NCBI GenBank assembly: GCA_013695115.1
Contig: JACDBD010000145.1
Location: 1 to 6,309 of the forward strand
Source: Actinomycetota bacterium
GTDB taxonomy: Bacteria > Actinomycetota > Acidimicrobiia > IMCC26256 > JACDBD01
DNA: 6,309 nucleotides
Direction: 5' to 3'
Each line of letters opens with the position of its first letter. Within the stretch, counting starts at the first letter, position 1. Shown piece after piece: positions 1-5,099 of the stretch. Both the position numbers and the translations under genes were made by a program. The notes below the pieces were generated by a model. It did not search any database and was not told the origin of the DNA. It was given only the letters and a program-made list of their open reading frames with translations.

Positions 1-289
1 GGAGACGATCCGGGCCGCGGTCGGCCGCTACACCCAGTTGATCGAGTCGAAGGGCGCCGAGCCCGGCTACGTCGACTACTGGGGGAAGCGGCGCTTCGCC
101 TACGAGGTGAACCACCGCCTGGAGGGCTACTACGTGGTGCTCCAGGCGATGGCCGAGCCTCCGGCGATGGACGAGTTGCACCGGGTGCTCTCCCTGGCAG
201 ACGAGGTCATCCGCCACAAGGTGTTGCGGATTCCCAAGGAGGTCTACGGACCCCCGAAGACCGCGAGCACCGGCGTGGCGGACGCATAG
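1..289 (+). CDS. rpsF: 30S ribosomal protein bS6, 5'-truncated by the window edge
   Basis: bS6 binds 16S rRNA together with S18 on the platform of the small subunit. The first complete codon is at position 2 and 95 residues are visible before the TAG stop at 287-289. The family signature D-Y-W-G-K-R-R-F-A-Y-E is at visible residues 25-35, followed by E-G-Y-Y-V-V and the closing segment V-L-S-L-A-D-E-V-I-R-H-K-V-L-R. Compared from memory with mycobacterial S6 (about 96 residues, this Trp near position 43), roughly 16 N-terminal residues are missing, including the first beta strand. After the conserved core there is a tail of about 17 residues rich in Pro, Ala and Thr. An internal TTG at 38-40 is not the start, because conserved sequence continues upstream of it. 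The gene heads the ribosomal/replication cluster and ssb follows after 26 bases. The identification is firm; the promoter and true start lie outside the window. Confidence 0.96.
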   Translation, partial: ETIRAAVGRYTQLIESKGAEPGYVDYWGKRRFAYEVNHRLEGYYVVLQAMAEPPAMDELHRVLSLADEVIRHKVLRIPKEVYGPPKTASTGVADA

Positions 290-302
290 GCCAGAACGCA
301 TA

Positions 303-309
303 GGGAGGA
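303..309 (+). promoter_or_regulatory. Ribosome binding site of ssb
   Basis: GGGAGGA is a near-perfect Shine-Dalgarno six bases before the ATG at 316 and fixes that start. It partly overlaps the second copy of a 9-base direct repeat, ACGCATAGG, at 282-290 and 296-304. Confidence 0.85.
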
Positions 310-315
310 ACCACC

Positions 316-828
316 ATGGCCAACGGAAACAACGTCACGATCGTGGGCAACCTGACCCGCGACCCGGAGTTGCGCTACACGCCCAGCGGGCAGGCCAACG
401 CCAGCTTCGGCGTGGCCGTCAACCGACGCTGGATGAACCGGCAGACGAACGAGTGGGAGGAGCGGGTCTCCTTCTTCAACGTGGTCTGCTGGCGCGAGAT
501 GGCCGACAACGCCAGCGAGTCCCTCGCCAAGGGCGCCCGCGTCGTCGTTACCGGCCGGCTCGAGCAGCGTTCCTGGGAAACCGAGAACGGCGACAAGCGC
601 AGCGTCATCGAGATCGTCGCCGACGAGGTCGGACCGAGCCTGCGCTGGGCCACGGCCGAGATCAAGAAGAACGACCGCCGAGGCGGCGGCGACTTCGGGG
701 GCGGCGGCGACGGCGGATCGGGCGGACAGGGAGGGGGTGGGGGCGAGTCCCGCCCCCAGCCCGCCTCCCAGGGTTCCGGCTCCGGCTCCGGCCAGAGCTA
801 CGACGACTTCGGCGAAGAGCCCTTCTAG
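316..828 (+). CDS. ssb: Single-stranded DNA-binding protein SSB
   Basis: This 170-residue protein coats single-stranded DNA at replication forks and repair sites and recruits partner enzymes through its C-terminal tip. The OB-fold domain covers about residues 4-110, opening N-N-V-T-I-V-G-N-L-T-R-D-P-E-L-R-Y, with F-F-N-V-V-C-W-R at 53-60 and the R-V-V-V-T-G-R-L-E strand at 75-83. A disordered linker rich in Gly, Ser and Gln follows (about 122-160). It ends in an acidic tip with terminal Pro-Phe, D-D-F-G-E-E-P-F, a variant of the usual D-D-x-P-F type. Length fits actinobacterial SSBs. The ATG at 316 has a strong Shine-Dalgarno, GGGAGGA at 303-309, six bases upstream. It lies between rpsF and rpsR, the classic position, so cotranscription with ribosomal protein genes is expected. 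A 113-base gap separates it from rpsR. Confidence 0.97.
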   Translation: MANGNNVTIVGNLTRDPELRYTPSGQANASFGVAVNRRWMNRQTNEWEERVSFFNVVCWREMADNASESLAKGARVVVTGRLEQRSWETENGDKRSVIEIVADEVGPSLRWATAEIKKNDRRGGGDFGGGGDGGSGGQGGGGGESRPQPASQGSGSGSGQSYDDFGEEPF

Positions 829-941
829 GTGCTCCTCGTGCAAGCGGCAGAACAGACGCAGTCGCGTGGAACTTGGCGTCCGAGCGGGCGTCCGCGGCGT
901 AGGTACCCTGCGCCGCAGCGAGCGAGGCGGAAGAGATAGGG
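829..941 (+). other. ssb-rpsR intergenic spacer, 113 bases
   Basis: This is the largest gap inside the rpsF-rplI part of the cluster. It contains a short direct repeat, GGCGTCCG at 875-882 and 887-894, a TTGGCG at 873-878 and a TACCCT at 904-909. The last two resemble promoter hexamers but are 25 bases apart, too far for a normal sigma-A promoter. A purine-rich GGAAGAG stretch at 929-935 probably serves as the rpsR ribosome binding site. I see no clear terminator or small gene here, so readthrough from ssb into rpsR remains the simplest reading. Confidence 0.4.
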
Positions 942-1511
942 ATGGCAAAGGATCGCGAGCGGCGCAAGGGCGGCAAGGGGGGGAAGCGCGAGTCGGAGCG
1001 CGACCGGCGCCGGATCCCCAAGAAGAAGGTGTCGATCCTCAACACCGACAGCATCAAGTGGATCGACTACAAGGACGTCAACCTGCTGCGCCGCTTCATG
1101 TCGGAGCGGGCCAAGATCCGCGCCCGGCGCGTAACCGGCAACTCGGCCCAGCAGCAGCGGGCGGTGGCCCGGGCGATCCGCGTGGCCCGCGAGATGGCGC
1201 TCTTGCCGTACGCCGTGCGGCAGGTGACCCAGCGCAGCAAGGGCGGTCGCGGACGCGACCGCGGCGACCGCGACATCCTGCGCGACCCGATGGCGGGCAT
1301 GGGGCCGCCGGCCGCGCCCCCGGGGCCGCCGCCGGTGTCCGACGACGTCGAGGTTGCCGAGGTCGAGGCGGTCGGCGTCGACGCGGTCGCGACCGACATC
1401 GAATCGCCGCCTGAGAACGGCGCGCCGCCTGACTCGACAGCCCCCGACGCGCCTGTGCCCGACGCGACAGTGGAAGCCGACGCGGTGGAAGCCGGCGAGG
1501 CGAGCGAATGA
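942..1511 (+). CDS. rpsR: 30S ribosomal protein bS18 with a long acidic C-terminal extension
   Basis: bS18 pairs with S6 on the 30S platform. The conserved core is residues about 28-92: I-D-Y-K-D-V-N-L-L at 41-49, then K-I-R-A-R-R-V-T-G at 58-66, the Q-Q-Q-R helix, and A-R-E-M-A-L-L-P-Y at 82-90. The protein is 189 residues, whereas the family is usually 75-90. Residues 93-114 are a basic Gly/Arg stretch and 115-131 are Pro/Gly/Ala. Residues 132-189 are acidic, with 17 Asp/Glu after position 133 and no Lys or Arg anywhere after R114. The end is a degenerate five-residue repeat. There is no cysteine, so the CxxC zinc motif found in some S18 proteins is absent. The ATG at 942 follows a purine-rich stretch and gives the expected basic N-terminus (K/R/G-rich). 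The stop overlaps the rplI start (ATGA, 1508-1511), so translational coupling is likely. The core assignment is secure; the tail's role is unknown. Confidence 0.95.
   Translation: MAKDRERRKGGKGGKRESERDRRRIPKKKVSILNTDSIKWIDYKDVNLLRRFMSERAKIRARRVTGNSAQQQRAVARAIRVAREMALLPYAVRQVTQRSKGGRGRDRGDRDILRDPMAGMGPPAAPPGPPPVSDDVEVAEVEAVGVDAVATDIESPPENGAPPDSTAPDAPVPDATVEADAVEAGEASE
1428..1502 (+). repeat. Degenerate 15-base tandem repeat in the 3' end of rpsR
   Basis: Five consecutive 15-base units start at 1428, 1443, 1458, 1473 and 1488, all in the rpsR frame. They encode [20 protein letters not shown] and E-A-G-E-A. Neighbouring units share exact blocks: CCCGACGCG at 1443-1451 and 1458-1466, and GTGGAAGCCG at 1470-1479 and 1485-1494. 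The first unit matches the third at about 11 of 15 bases. Because the period is a multiple of three, gain or loss of a unit would change tail length without a frameshift. The last unit also carries the probable Shine-Dalgarno (GAGG, 1497-1500) of rplI. Confidence 0.7.
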
Positions 1512-1954
1512 AGATCGTGCTGCGTGCCGACGTCGAAACCCTCGGGAACAAGGGTGACCTGCTCGACGTGTCCGACGGGTACGCCCGCAACTATCTCGTT
1601 CCCCGCGGACTCGCCATCCGTGCCACCAAGGGTGTGGTCAAGCAGGCGGAAGCCATGCGGCGCAACCGGGCGGCGCGCGACGCGCGCGACCGCGAGGCGG
1701 CCCAGGCCGTCGCCGATCAGCTCACCGGTCGCCGGATCGAGATCCCCGCGCGCGCCGGCGAGGGCGGTCGACTGTTCGGCTCTGTGACCAGCACCGACGT
1801 CGCCAACGCGGTCCAAGCCCAGCTCGGCGTCGAGATCGACCGTCGCCATCTCTCCATGCCCGAGCCGCTCAAGGCGCTCGGCCCGGCCGAGGTGCCGTTG
1901 CGACTCCACCCCGACGTCGAGGTGCAGATTCCGGTCGAGGTCGTCGCCGAGTAG
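1508..1954 (+). CDS. rplI: 50S ribosomal protein bL9
   Basis: bL9 binds 23S rRNA near the L1 stalk base and reaches across the ribosome surface, where it supports reading-frame maintenance. At 148 residues it has the standard length. The N-terminal domain, residues 1-40, carries the signature [22 protein letters not shown] at 13-34. A long charged helix runs from about 41 to 75. The C-terminal domain includes [13 protein letters not shown] at 87-99 and ends in I-P-V-E-V-V-A-E. The ATG at 1508 overlaps the rpsR stop by four bases, and GAGG at 1497-1500 is a fitting ribosome binding site. It is the last ribosomal protein gene of the cluster. A 214-base gap follows before dnaB. Confidence 0.97.
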   Translation: MKIVLRADVETLGNKGDLLDVSDGYARNYLVPRGLAIRATKGVVKQAEAMRRNRAARDARDREAAQAVADQLTGRRIEIPARAGEGGRLFGSVTSTDVANAVQAQLGVEIDRRHLSMPEPLKALGPAEVPLRLHPDVEVQIPVEVVAE

Positions 1955-1959
1955 CCCGA

Positions 1960-1974
1960 CCGCCCGACCGGCGG
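1960..1974 (+). terminator. Weak GC hairpin just after rplI, possible terminator
   Basis: CCGCC at 1960-1964 pairs with GGCGG at 1970-1974 around a five-base loop, beginning six bases after the rplI stop. The stem is only five pairs and no T-run follows, so this is not a standard intrinsic terminator. It could contribute to attenuation between rplI and dnaB, but the evidence is weak. Confidence 0.2.
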
Positions 1975-2015
1975 CTTCGCCCGATAGCTGACGCATTCCC
2001 GGATAACTGTCACAC

Positions 2016-2035
2016 CCCGCTGGTTCAATCGCGGG
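2016..2035 (+). other. Small hairpin in the dnaB leader
   Basis: CCCGC at 2016-2020 and GCGGG at 2031-2035 are complementary around the loop TGGTTCAATC. The shape superficially resembles a tRNA T-arm, but the loop is ten bases and no acceptor, D or anticodon arm is present. It may be a minor leader structure or chance in GC-rich DNA. Confidence 0.25.
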
Positions 2036-2042
2036 AGTAGTG

Positions 2043-2115
2043 CACAGGTCTGTGGAACACCGAGGGTGAATTCCACAGGGAAGTCACAGGTGTTTGCTAC
2101 TGGTTCCCCACAGGG
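2043..2115 (+). promoter_or_regulatory. Cluster of CACAGG/CCACA elements upstream of dnaB, possible operator or degenerate DnaA boxes
   Basis: CACAGG occurs on the + strand at 2043-2048, 2074-2079, 2085-2090 and 2109-2114, and a reversed copy of CCACAG lies at 2050-2055. The best pair is a perfect inverted repeat, CTGTGGAA (2050-2057) and TTCCACAG (2071-2078), with a 13-base spacer and centres 21 bases apart, about two helix turns. Three sites keep the CCACA core of the DnaA box: TTCCCCACA at 2104-2112 and TGTTCCACA on the - strand at 2059-2051 match the actinobacterial TTGTCCACA consensus at 7 of 9, and AATTCCACA at 2069-2077 at 6 of 9. Placement 50-125 bases before the dnaB start suggests transcriptional control. 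The protein that binds is not known from sequence. This is not oriC, since dnaA and dnaN are absent. Confidence 0.4.
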
Positions 2116-2168
2116 CCGCGACGCGACGATGCGTGCTCGCTCGTGGGTGACCAACGGGTGACGGTGCA

Positions 2169-3560
2169 ATGAACCGCACGGTCGAAGGGAGCGGCGTGGT
2201 CCAGTTGCTCGAGGAGGGTCGCCGACGTTCGAGTGGTCGCGTCCCGCCCCACAACCTCGAGGCCGAGGAGTCGCTCCTGGGCGCGATGCTGTTGTCGCGC
2301 GACGCGATCACGGCCGCGGTCGAAGCGCGCGTCGACTCGACCGACTTCTACAAGCCCGCCCACACCCACATCTTCGAAGCGGTCATGGCCCTGTACGGCC
2401 AGGGCGAGCCCGTCGATCCCGTCACCGTGGCCGAGGAGCTCCGGAAGTCCGAGCTGCTCGATGCGCTCGGCGGCAAGGCGACGCTGTTGCGGATCCAGGC
2501 GGGCACGCCGGCGTCGGCCAACGCCGGGCACTACGCCACCATCGTCAGCGAGCTGGCGCTGCTGCGCCGGCTGATCGCGGTCGCGGGCGACATCGCCGAG
2601 ATGGGGTACGAGGCGCCCGACGACGTGACCGAGACGCTCGACCGGGCCGAGTCGCTCGTGTTCGAGGTGGCCGAGCGGCGTGTCGCCGAGTCGCTGACTC
2701 CCATCTCCGAATCGCTCCAGACGACGCTCGACCAGCTCGAGTCGATGTACGGGCGCGACACCGACGTGACCGGTGTCCCGACCGGGTACCACGAGCTCGA
2801 CGACCTGCTGCTCGGGTTGCAGCCATCGAACCTCGTGATCGTGGCGGCGAGACCGGGGGCGGGCAAGACGTCGTTCGCGCTGGGCGCGGCGGCCAACGCC
2901 GCGCTCGTGAGCCATCGCCCGACGATCTTCTTCTCGATGGAGATGGGCAACCTCGAGCTCACCAAGCGACTCCTCGCCGGTGAGGCCCGGGTCGAGGCCC
3001 GCAAGCTCTGGACCGGCAACATCCCCGAGGGCGACTGGACCCGATTGAGCCACGCGGTTGGGCGTCTCGCCGAGGCCCCGCTCTTCATCGACGACAACCC
3101 CCACTGCACGGTGATGGAGATGCGGGCCAAGGCCCGGCGCATCAAGGCCCGTCACGGCGACCTCGGCATGATCGTGGTCGACTACATCCAACTCATGAGC
3201 ACCGGCGTGCGCCGCACCGCCGAGAACCGCCAGGTCGAGGTGTCGGAGCTCTCGCGGGGCCTCAAGATCCTCGCCCGTGAGCTCGACTGCCCGGTGATGG
3301 CGCTGTCGCAGTTGAACCGGCAACTGGAGTACCGCCAGGACAAGCGTCCGATGCTCGCCGACCTTCGCGAAAGTGGAGGCCTGGAGCAGGACGCCGACGT
3401 CGTGTGCTTCATCTACCGCGACGAGCTGTACAACCCCGAGTCCGACCAGCGGGGGACCGCCGAGATCATCGTGGCCAAGCACCGGAACGGTCCGACCGGC
3501 TCCACGCGCCTGGCCTTCCTAGACCACCTCACCAAGTTCGCCAACATGGCCCGCGACTGA
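2169..3560 (+). CDS. dnaB: Replicative DNA helicase DnaB
   Basis: DnaB is the hexameric ring helicase that unwinds DNA 5'-to-3' at the fork and interacts with primase. The N-terminal domain begins at about residue 25, V-P-P-H-N-L-E-A-E-E-S-L-L-G-A-M-L-L, followed by the P-A-H and L-Y-G-Q-G-E-P-V-D-P-V-T-V segments. The RecA-like domain has Walker A A-R-P-G-A-G-K-T-S at 227-235, the catalytic Glu in S-M-E-M (E258) and Walker B I-V-V-D-Y at 335-339. It continues with S-Q-L-N-R at 380-384, D-L-R-E-S-G at 398-403 and the arginine-finger segment K-H-R-N-G-P at 437-442. Length, 463 residues, is normal, and there is no intein, although dnaB genes in several lineages carry one. The ATG at 2169 has a modest GGGTGA (2156-2161) upstream and leaves about 25 residues before the conserved start. 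The operon context (after rplI) matches other actinobacteria. Confidence 0.98.
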   Translation: MNRTVEGSGVVQLLEEGRRRSSGRVPPHNLEAEESLLGAMLLSRDAITAAVEARVDSTDFYKPAHTHIFEAVMALYGQGEPVDPVTVAEELRKSELLDALGGKATLLRIQAGTPASANAGHYATIVSELALLRRLIAVAGDIAEMGYEAPDDVTETLDRAESLVFEVAERRVAESLTPISESLQTTLDQLESMYGRDTDVTGVPTGYHELDDLLLGLQPSNLVIVAARPGAGKTSFALGAAANAALVSHRPTIFFSMEMGNLELTKRLLAGEARVEARKLWTGNIPEGDWTRLSHAVGRLAEAPLFIDDNPHCTVMEMRAKARRIKARHGDLGMIVVDYIQLMSTGVRRTAENRQVEVSELSRGLKILARELDCPVMALSQLNRQLEYRQDKRPMLADLRESGGLEQDADVVCFIYRDELYNPESDQRGTAEIIVAKHRNGPTGSTRLAFLDHLTKFANMARD

Positions 3561-3569
3561 TTCAGCAGT

Positions 3570-3574
3570 AGGAG
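3570..3574 (+). promoter_or_regulatory. Ribosome binding site favouring the GTG start at 3587
   Basis: AGGAG lies 12 bases upstream of the GTG at 3587 and 21 bases before the in-frame GTG at 3596. The spacing is slightly long but favours 3587. The site sits only nine bases after the dnaB stop, so the downstream gene may be read from the dnaB transcript. Confidence 0.5.
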
Positions 3575-3586
3575 CTCGGCGCTACC

Positions 3587-4366
3587 GTGGACGCGGTGAG
3601 CGACGACGTGATCGTGAAGTCCGAAGCGGGCTTCACCACCATCACGATGAACCGCCCCGAGCGGCGCAACGCGCTGTCGCTCGAGTTGATGCGCGAGCTG
3701 ACCGCCGGGTTCCAGGCCACGGGCGACAGCGACGCCCGCGGCGTCATCCTCGCCGGTAACGGGCCGGTCTTCTCCGCCGGCCACGACTTCGCCGACCTCG
3801 CCGGGGCCGACTTCGGCGCGCTCCAGCGGCTGCTGGCGGCATGCACCGAGCTGATGACGACCATGCAGTCCATCCCCCAACCCGTCGTCGCCCGGGTGCA
3901 CGGCCTCGCCACCGCCGCCGGGTGCCAGCTCGTTGCCACCGCCGATCTCGCGGTCGCCGCCGACAGCGCCGCGTTCGCGATCCCGGGGGGGAAGGGCGGG
4001 TGGTTCTGCCACACGCCCCTGGTTGCGGTTGCCCGCAACGTGGGGCGCAAGCGGGCGCTGGAGCTCGCGATGACCGGCGACACCGTGGACGCCGCCACCG
4101 CGTCCGAATGGGGTCTGGTCAACCAAGTCGTGCCCGAGCCCGACTTGGACGAGGCGACGATCGAGCTGCTGCGCCGGGCCACCCGCGGGAGCGCGACGTC
4201 GAAGGGGCTGGGGAAACAGGCCTTCTACGCGCAGATCGAGCTGCCCCAGACCGATGCCTACCGCTACGCCATGGACGTGATGGCGCGGGCGGGAACGTCA
4301 CCCGATGCCCAGGAGGGCTTCGCCGCCTTCCTCGAGAAGCGCAAGCCCCGGTTCGACCGCGACTGA
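3587..4366 (+). CDS. Crotonase-fold (enoyl-CoA hydratase/isomerase family) protein, ECHDC3-like, without the hydratase glutamates
   Basis: This 259-residue protein has the crotonase fold. Visible marks are M-N-R-P-E-R-R-N-A-L-S at 21-31, the first oxyanion-hole segment F-S-A-G-H-D-F at 62-68, and the second segment H-G-L-A-T-A-A-G-C-Q-L at 105-115. Family members bind acyl-CoA thioesters and stabilise an enolate. In true hydratases two glutamates act on water (Glu144 and Glu164 in the rat enzyme); here the equivalent positions read Gln114 and Gly134, so water addition by that mechanism is unlikely. Features such as S-A-G-H-D, A-A-G-C-Q-L-V-A, F-A-I-P-G, W-F-C-H-T-P, a G-K-Q-A-F-Y segment and the end A-F-L-E-K-R-K-P-x-F resemble ECHDC3, a poorly understood mitochondrial relative. 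No export signal is seen, so it is probably cytosolic. The gene starts 26 bases after dnaB and converges with nucS. The family is secure; the substrate and reaction are not known. Confidence 0.85.
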   Translation: MDAVSDDVIVKSEAGFTTITMNRPERRNALSLELMRELTAGFQATGDSDARGVILAGNGPVFSAGHDFADLAGADFGALQRLLAACTELMTTMQSIPQPVVARVHGLATAAGCQLVATADLAVAADSAAFAIPGGKGGWFCHTPLVAVARNVGRKRALELAMTGDTVDAATASEWGLVNQVVPEPDLDEATIELLRRATRGSATSKGLGKQAFYAQIELPQTDAYRYAMDVMARAGTSPDAQEGFAAFLEKRKPRFDRD

Positions 4367-4371
4367 GACGA

Positions 4372-4381
4372 CTGGGCCCAG
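4372..4381. repeat. 10-base palindrome between convergent genes
   Basis: CTGGGCCCAG is a perfect palindrome in the 20-base gap between the crotonase gene and the nucS stop. Folded as RNA it gives only about three pairs around a four-base loop, and there is no T-run, so I do not call it a terminator. Confidence 0.3.
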
Positions 4382-4386
4382 AAAGG

Positions 4387-5046
4387 TCAGAAGAGGCGAG
4401 GGTCGACGGGTGCGCCCGTCCGCAGCTCCTGGAGGTCGACCTCGACGCACTCGACGCCGCGGCTCTCGGCGAACACGCGCGCCTGGGGCTTGATGCGGGT
4501 CGCCACCAGCATCCCGAGCGTCGGCGCCAGCGAGGAGTCCCCGTCAAGGCGCTGCTGGTAGCGCAGCAGCTGCTCGACCCCGGCGATCTCGCCGACCCGC
4601 TTCACCTCGACCACCACCGCCCGGCCGTCGCCGTCGCGACACAGCAGGTCGACGGGGCCGATGTCGGTCGGGTACTCGCGGCGCACGAGACGCAGGTCGG
4701 CGCGCAGCGCCTGCACCCGCGCCGCGATCAACTGCTGGAGCTCGGTCTCCACACCGTCCTTGGCCAGGCCGGGGTCGTCGCCGAGATCGACGGTGTGGTC
4801 GTGGACAACTTCGTGCAGCTCGATCGTGAGCCGCTCGCCCCCGGCCGTCACCGCCGTGATCGCGCCCTCCTCTTCCCGGATCGTGCAGGGCGGGCTCATC
4901 CAGTTCAACGGCTTGTACGCCTTGGCGTCGCAGTGCACCGCGATGGAACCGTCGGACTTGAGCATGACGAGACGCAGCGCCGGGGGGAGTCGGGCGCCGA
5001 GGCGGCCCTCGTACTCGACCGAGCACCACGCGATCAGCAGCCGCAC
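4387..5046 (-). CDS. nucS: Mismatch-specific endonuclease NucS/EndoMS
   Basis: NucS cuts both strands at mismatched bases and provides non-canonical mismatch repair in actinobacteria and many archaea that lack MutS/MutL. The 219-residue protein opens M-R-L-L-I-A-W-C-S-V-E-Y-E-G-R-L and has the hallmark A-Y-K-P-L-N-W-M-S-P-P-C at 43-54 in the N-terminal DNA-binding domain. The linker has D-P-G-L-A-K-D-G-V-E at 91-100. The RecB-like nuclease domain has V-R-R-E-Y at 121-125, G-P-V-D-L-L-C-R-D at 130-138 (Asp133) and V-E-V-K-R at 146-150 (Glu147, Lys149), then G-V-E-Q-L-L-R-Y at 156-163 and I-K-P-Q-A-R at 185-190. All catalytic residues are present. The C-terminus D-P-R-L-F resembles the sliding-clamp binding end of other NucS proteins. 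The start is GTG (5046-5044) with no close Shine-Dalgarno; a leaderless transcript is likely. The gene converges with the crotonase gene and diverges from the DUF2269-like gene. Confidence 0.95.
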   Translation of the reverse strand: MRLLIAWCSVEYEGRLGARLPPALRLVMLKSDGSIAVHCDAKAYKPLNWMSPPCTIREEEGAITAVTAGGERLTIELHEVVHDHTVDLGDDPGLAKDGVETELQQLIAARVQALRADLRLVRREYPTDIGPVDLLCRDGDGRAVVVEVKRVGEIAGVEQLLRYQQRLDGDSSLAPTLGMLVATRIKPQARVFAESRGVECVEVDLQELRTGAPVDPRLF

Positions 5047-5052
5047 GGGCGC

Positions 5053-5058
5053 GTTGTA
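5053..5058 (-). promoter_or_regulatory. Putative -10 element for a leaderless nucS transcript
   Basis: Read on the - strand this is TACAAC, followed by exactly six bases and then the nucS GTG at 5046. That spacing puts the expected transcription start at the GTG itself, the arrangement typical of leaderless actinobacterial genes. It matches TATAAT at four of six positions, and no good -35 is evident. The absence of a Shine-Dalgarno next to the GTG agrees with this reading. Confidence 0.4.
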
Positions 5059-5069
5059 GCACAGGCCTC

Positions 5070-5075
5070 TACGAT
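5070..5075 (+). promoter_or_regulatory. Putative -10 element for the DUF2269-like membrane gene
   Basis: TACGAT fits the actinobacterial TANNNT -10 pattern and would start transcription near 5082, leaving a leader of about 18 bases that includes the GGGAGG at 5091-5096. The -35 region would fall at about 5047-5052, overlapping the nucS -10 area, and has no recognisable hexamer. Confidence 0.4.
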
Positions 5076-5090
5076 TCGGCCGTCCGAACG

Positions 5091-5096
5091 GGGAGG
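5091..5096 (+). promoter_or_regulatory. Ribosome binding site with two possible starts (ATG 5100 or GTG 5103)
   Basis: GGGAGG is strong but only three bases before the ATG at 5100. The next codon, GTG at 5103, would have a more usual six-base spacing. The protein differs by one residue either way. Confidence 0.6.
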
Positions 5097-5099
5097 TTC

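Noticed and set aside
829..941. S6:S18 autoregulatory RNA motif between ssb and rpsR
   Set aside because: The known motif usually lies upstream of rpsF, which is outside the window. I could not draw the expected structure with its conserved bulge in this spacer.
244..948. - strand open frame opposite ssb (about 234 codons)
   Set aside because: ssb is certain on the + strand. The antisense product is low-complexity Ala/Gly/Leu/Val derived from the Gly-rich linker and spacer.
1067..1996. - strand open frame opposite rpsR and rplI (about 309 codons)
   Set aside because: It lies fully antisense to two ribosomal protein genes and shows no domain, and its codon pattern mirrors the real genes.
2011..2115. 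Possible tRNA or structured RNA in the dnaB leader, suggested by GGTTCAATC and nearby stems
   Set aside because: Only a five-pair stem with a ten-base loop is present. No acceptor stem, anticodon arm or D-arm can be drawn, so no tRNA is called.
1955..2168. Replication origin
   Set aside because: The CCACA cores are few and degenerate, the region lacks an AT-rich unwinding stretch, and dnaA and dnaN are not adjacent. A regulatory role is more plausible.
2097..3482. Long open frame on the - strand opposite dnaB (about 461 codons)
   Set aside because: dnaB on the + strand carries every family motif over the same bases. Long antisense frames are expected opposite high-GC genes, and this one has an Arg/Gly/Val/His-rich composition with no recognisable domain.
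3413..4126. - strand open frame opposite the end of dnaB and the crotonase gene (about 237 codons)
   Set aside because: It overlaps two genes with clear family motifs; the product is Gly/His/Arg-rich with no recognisable fold.
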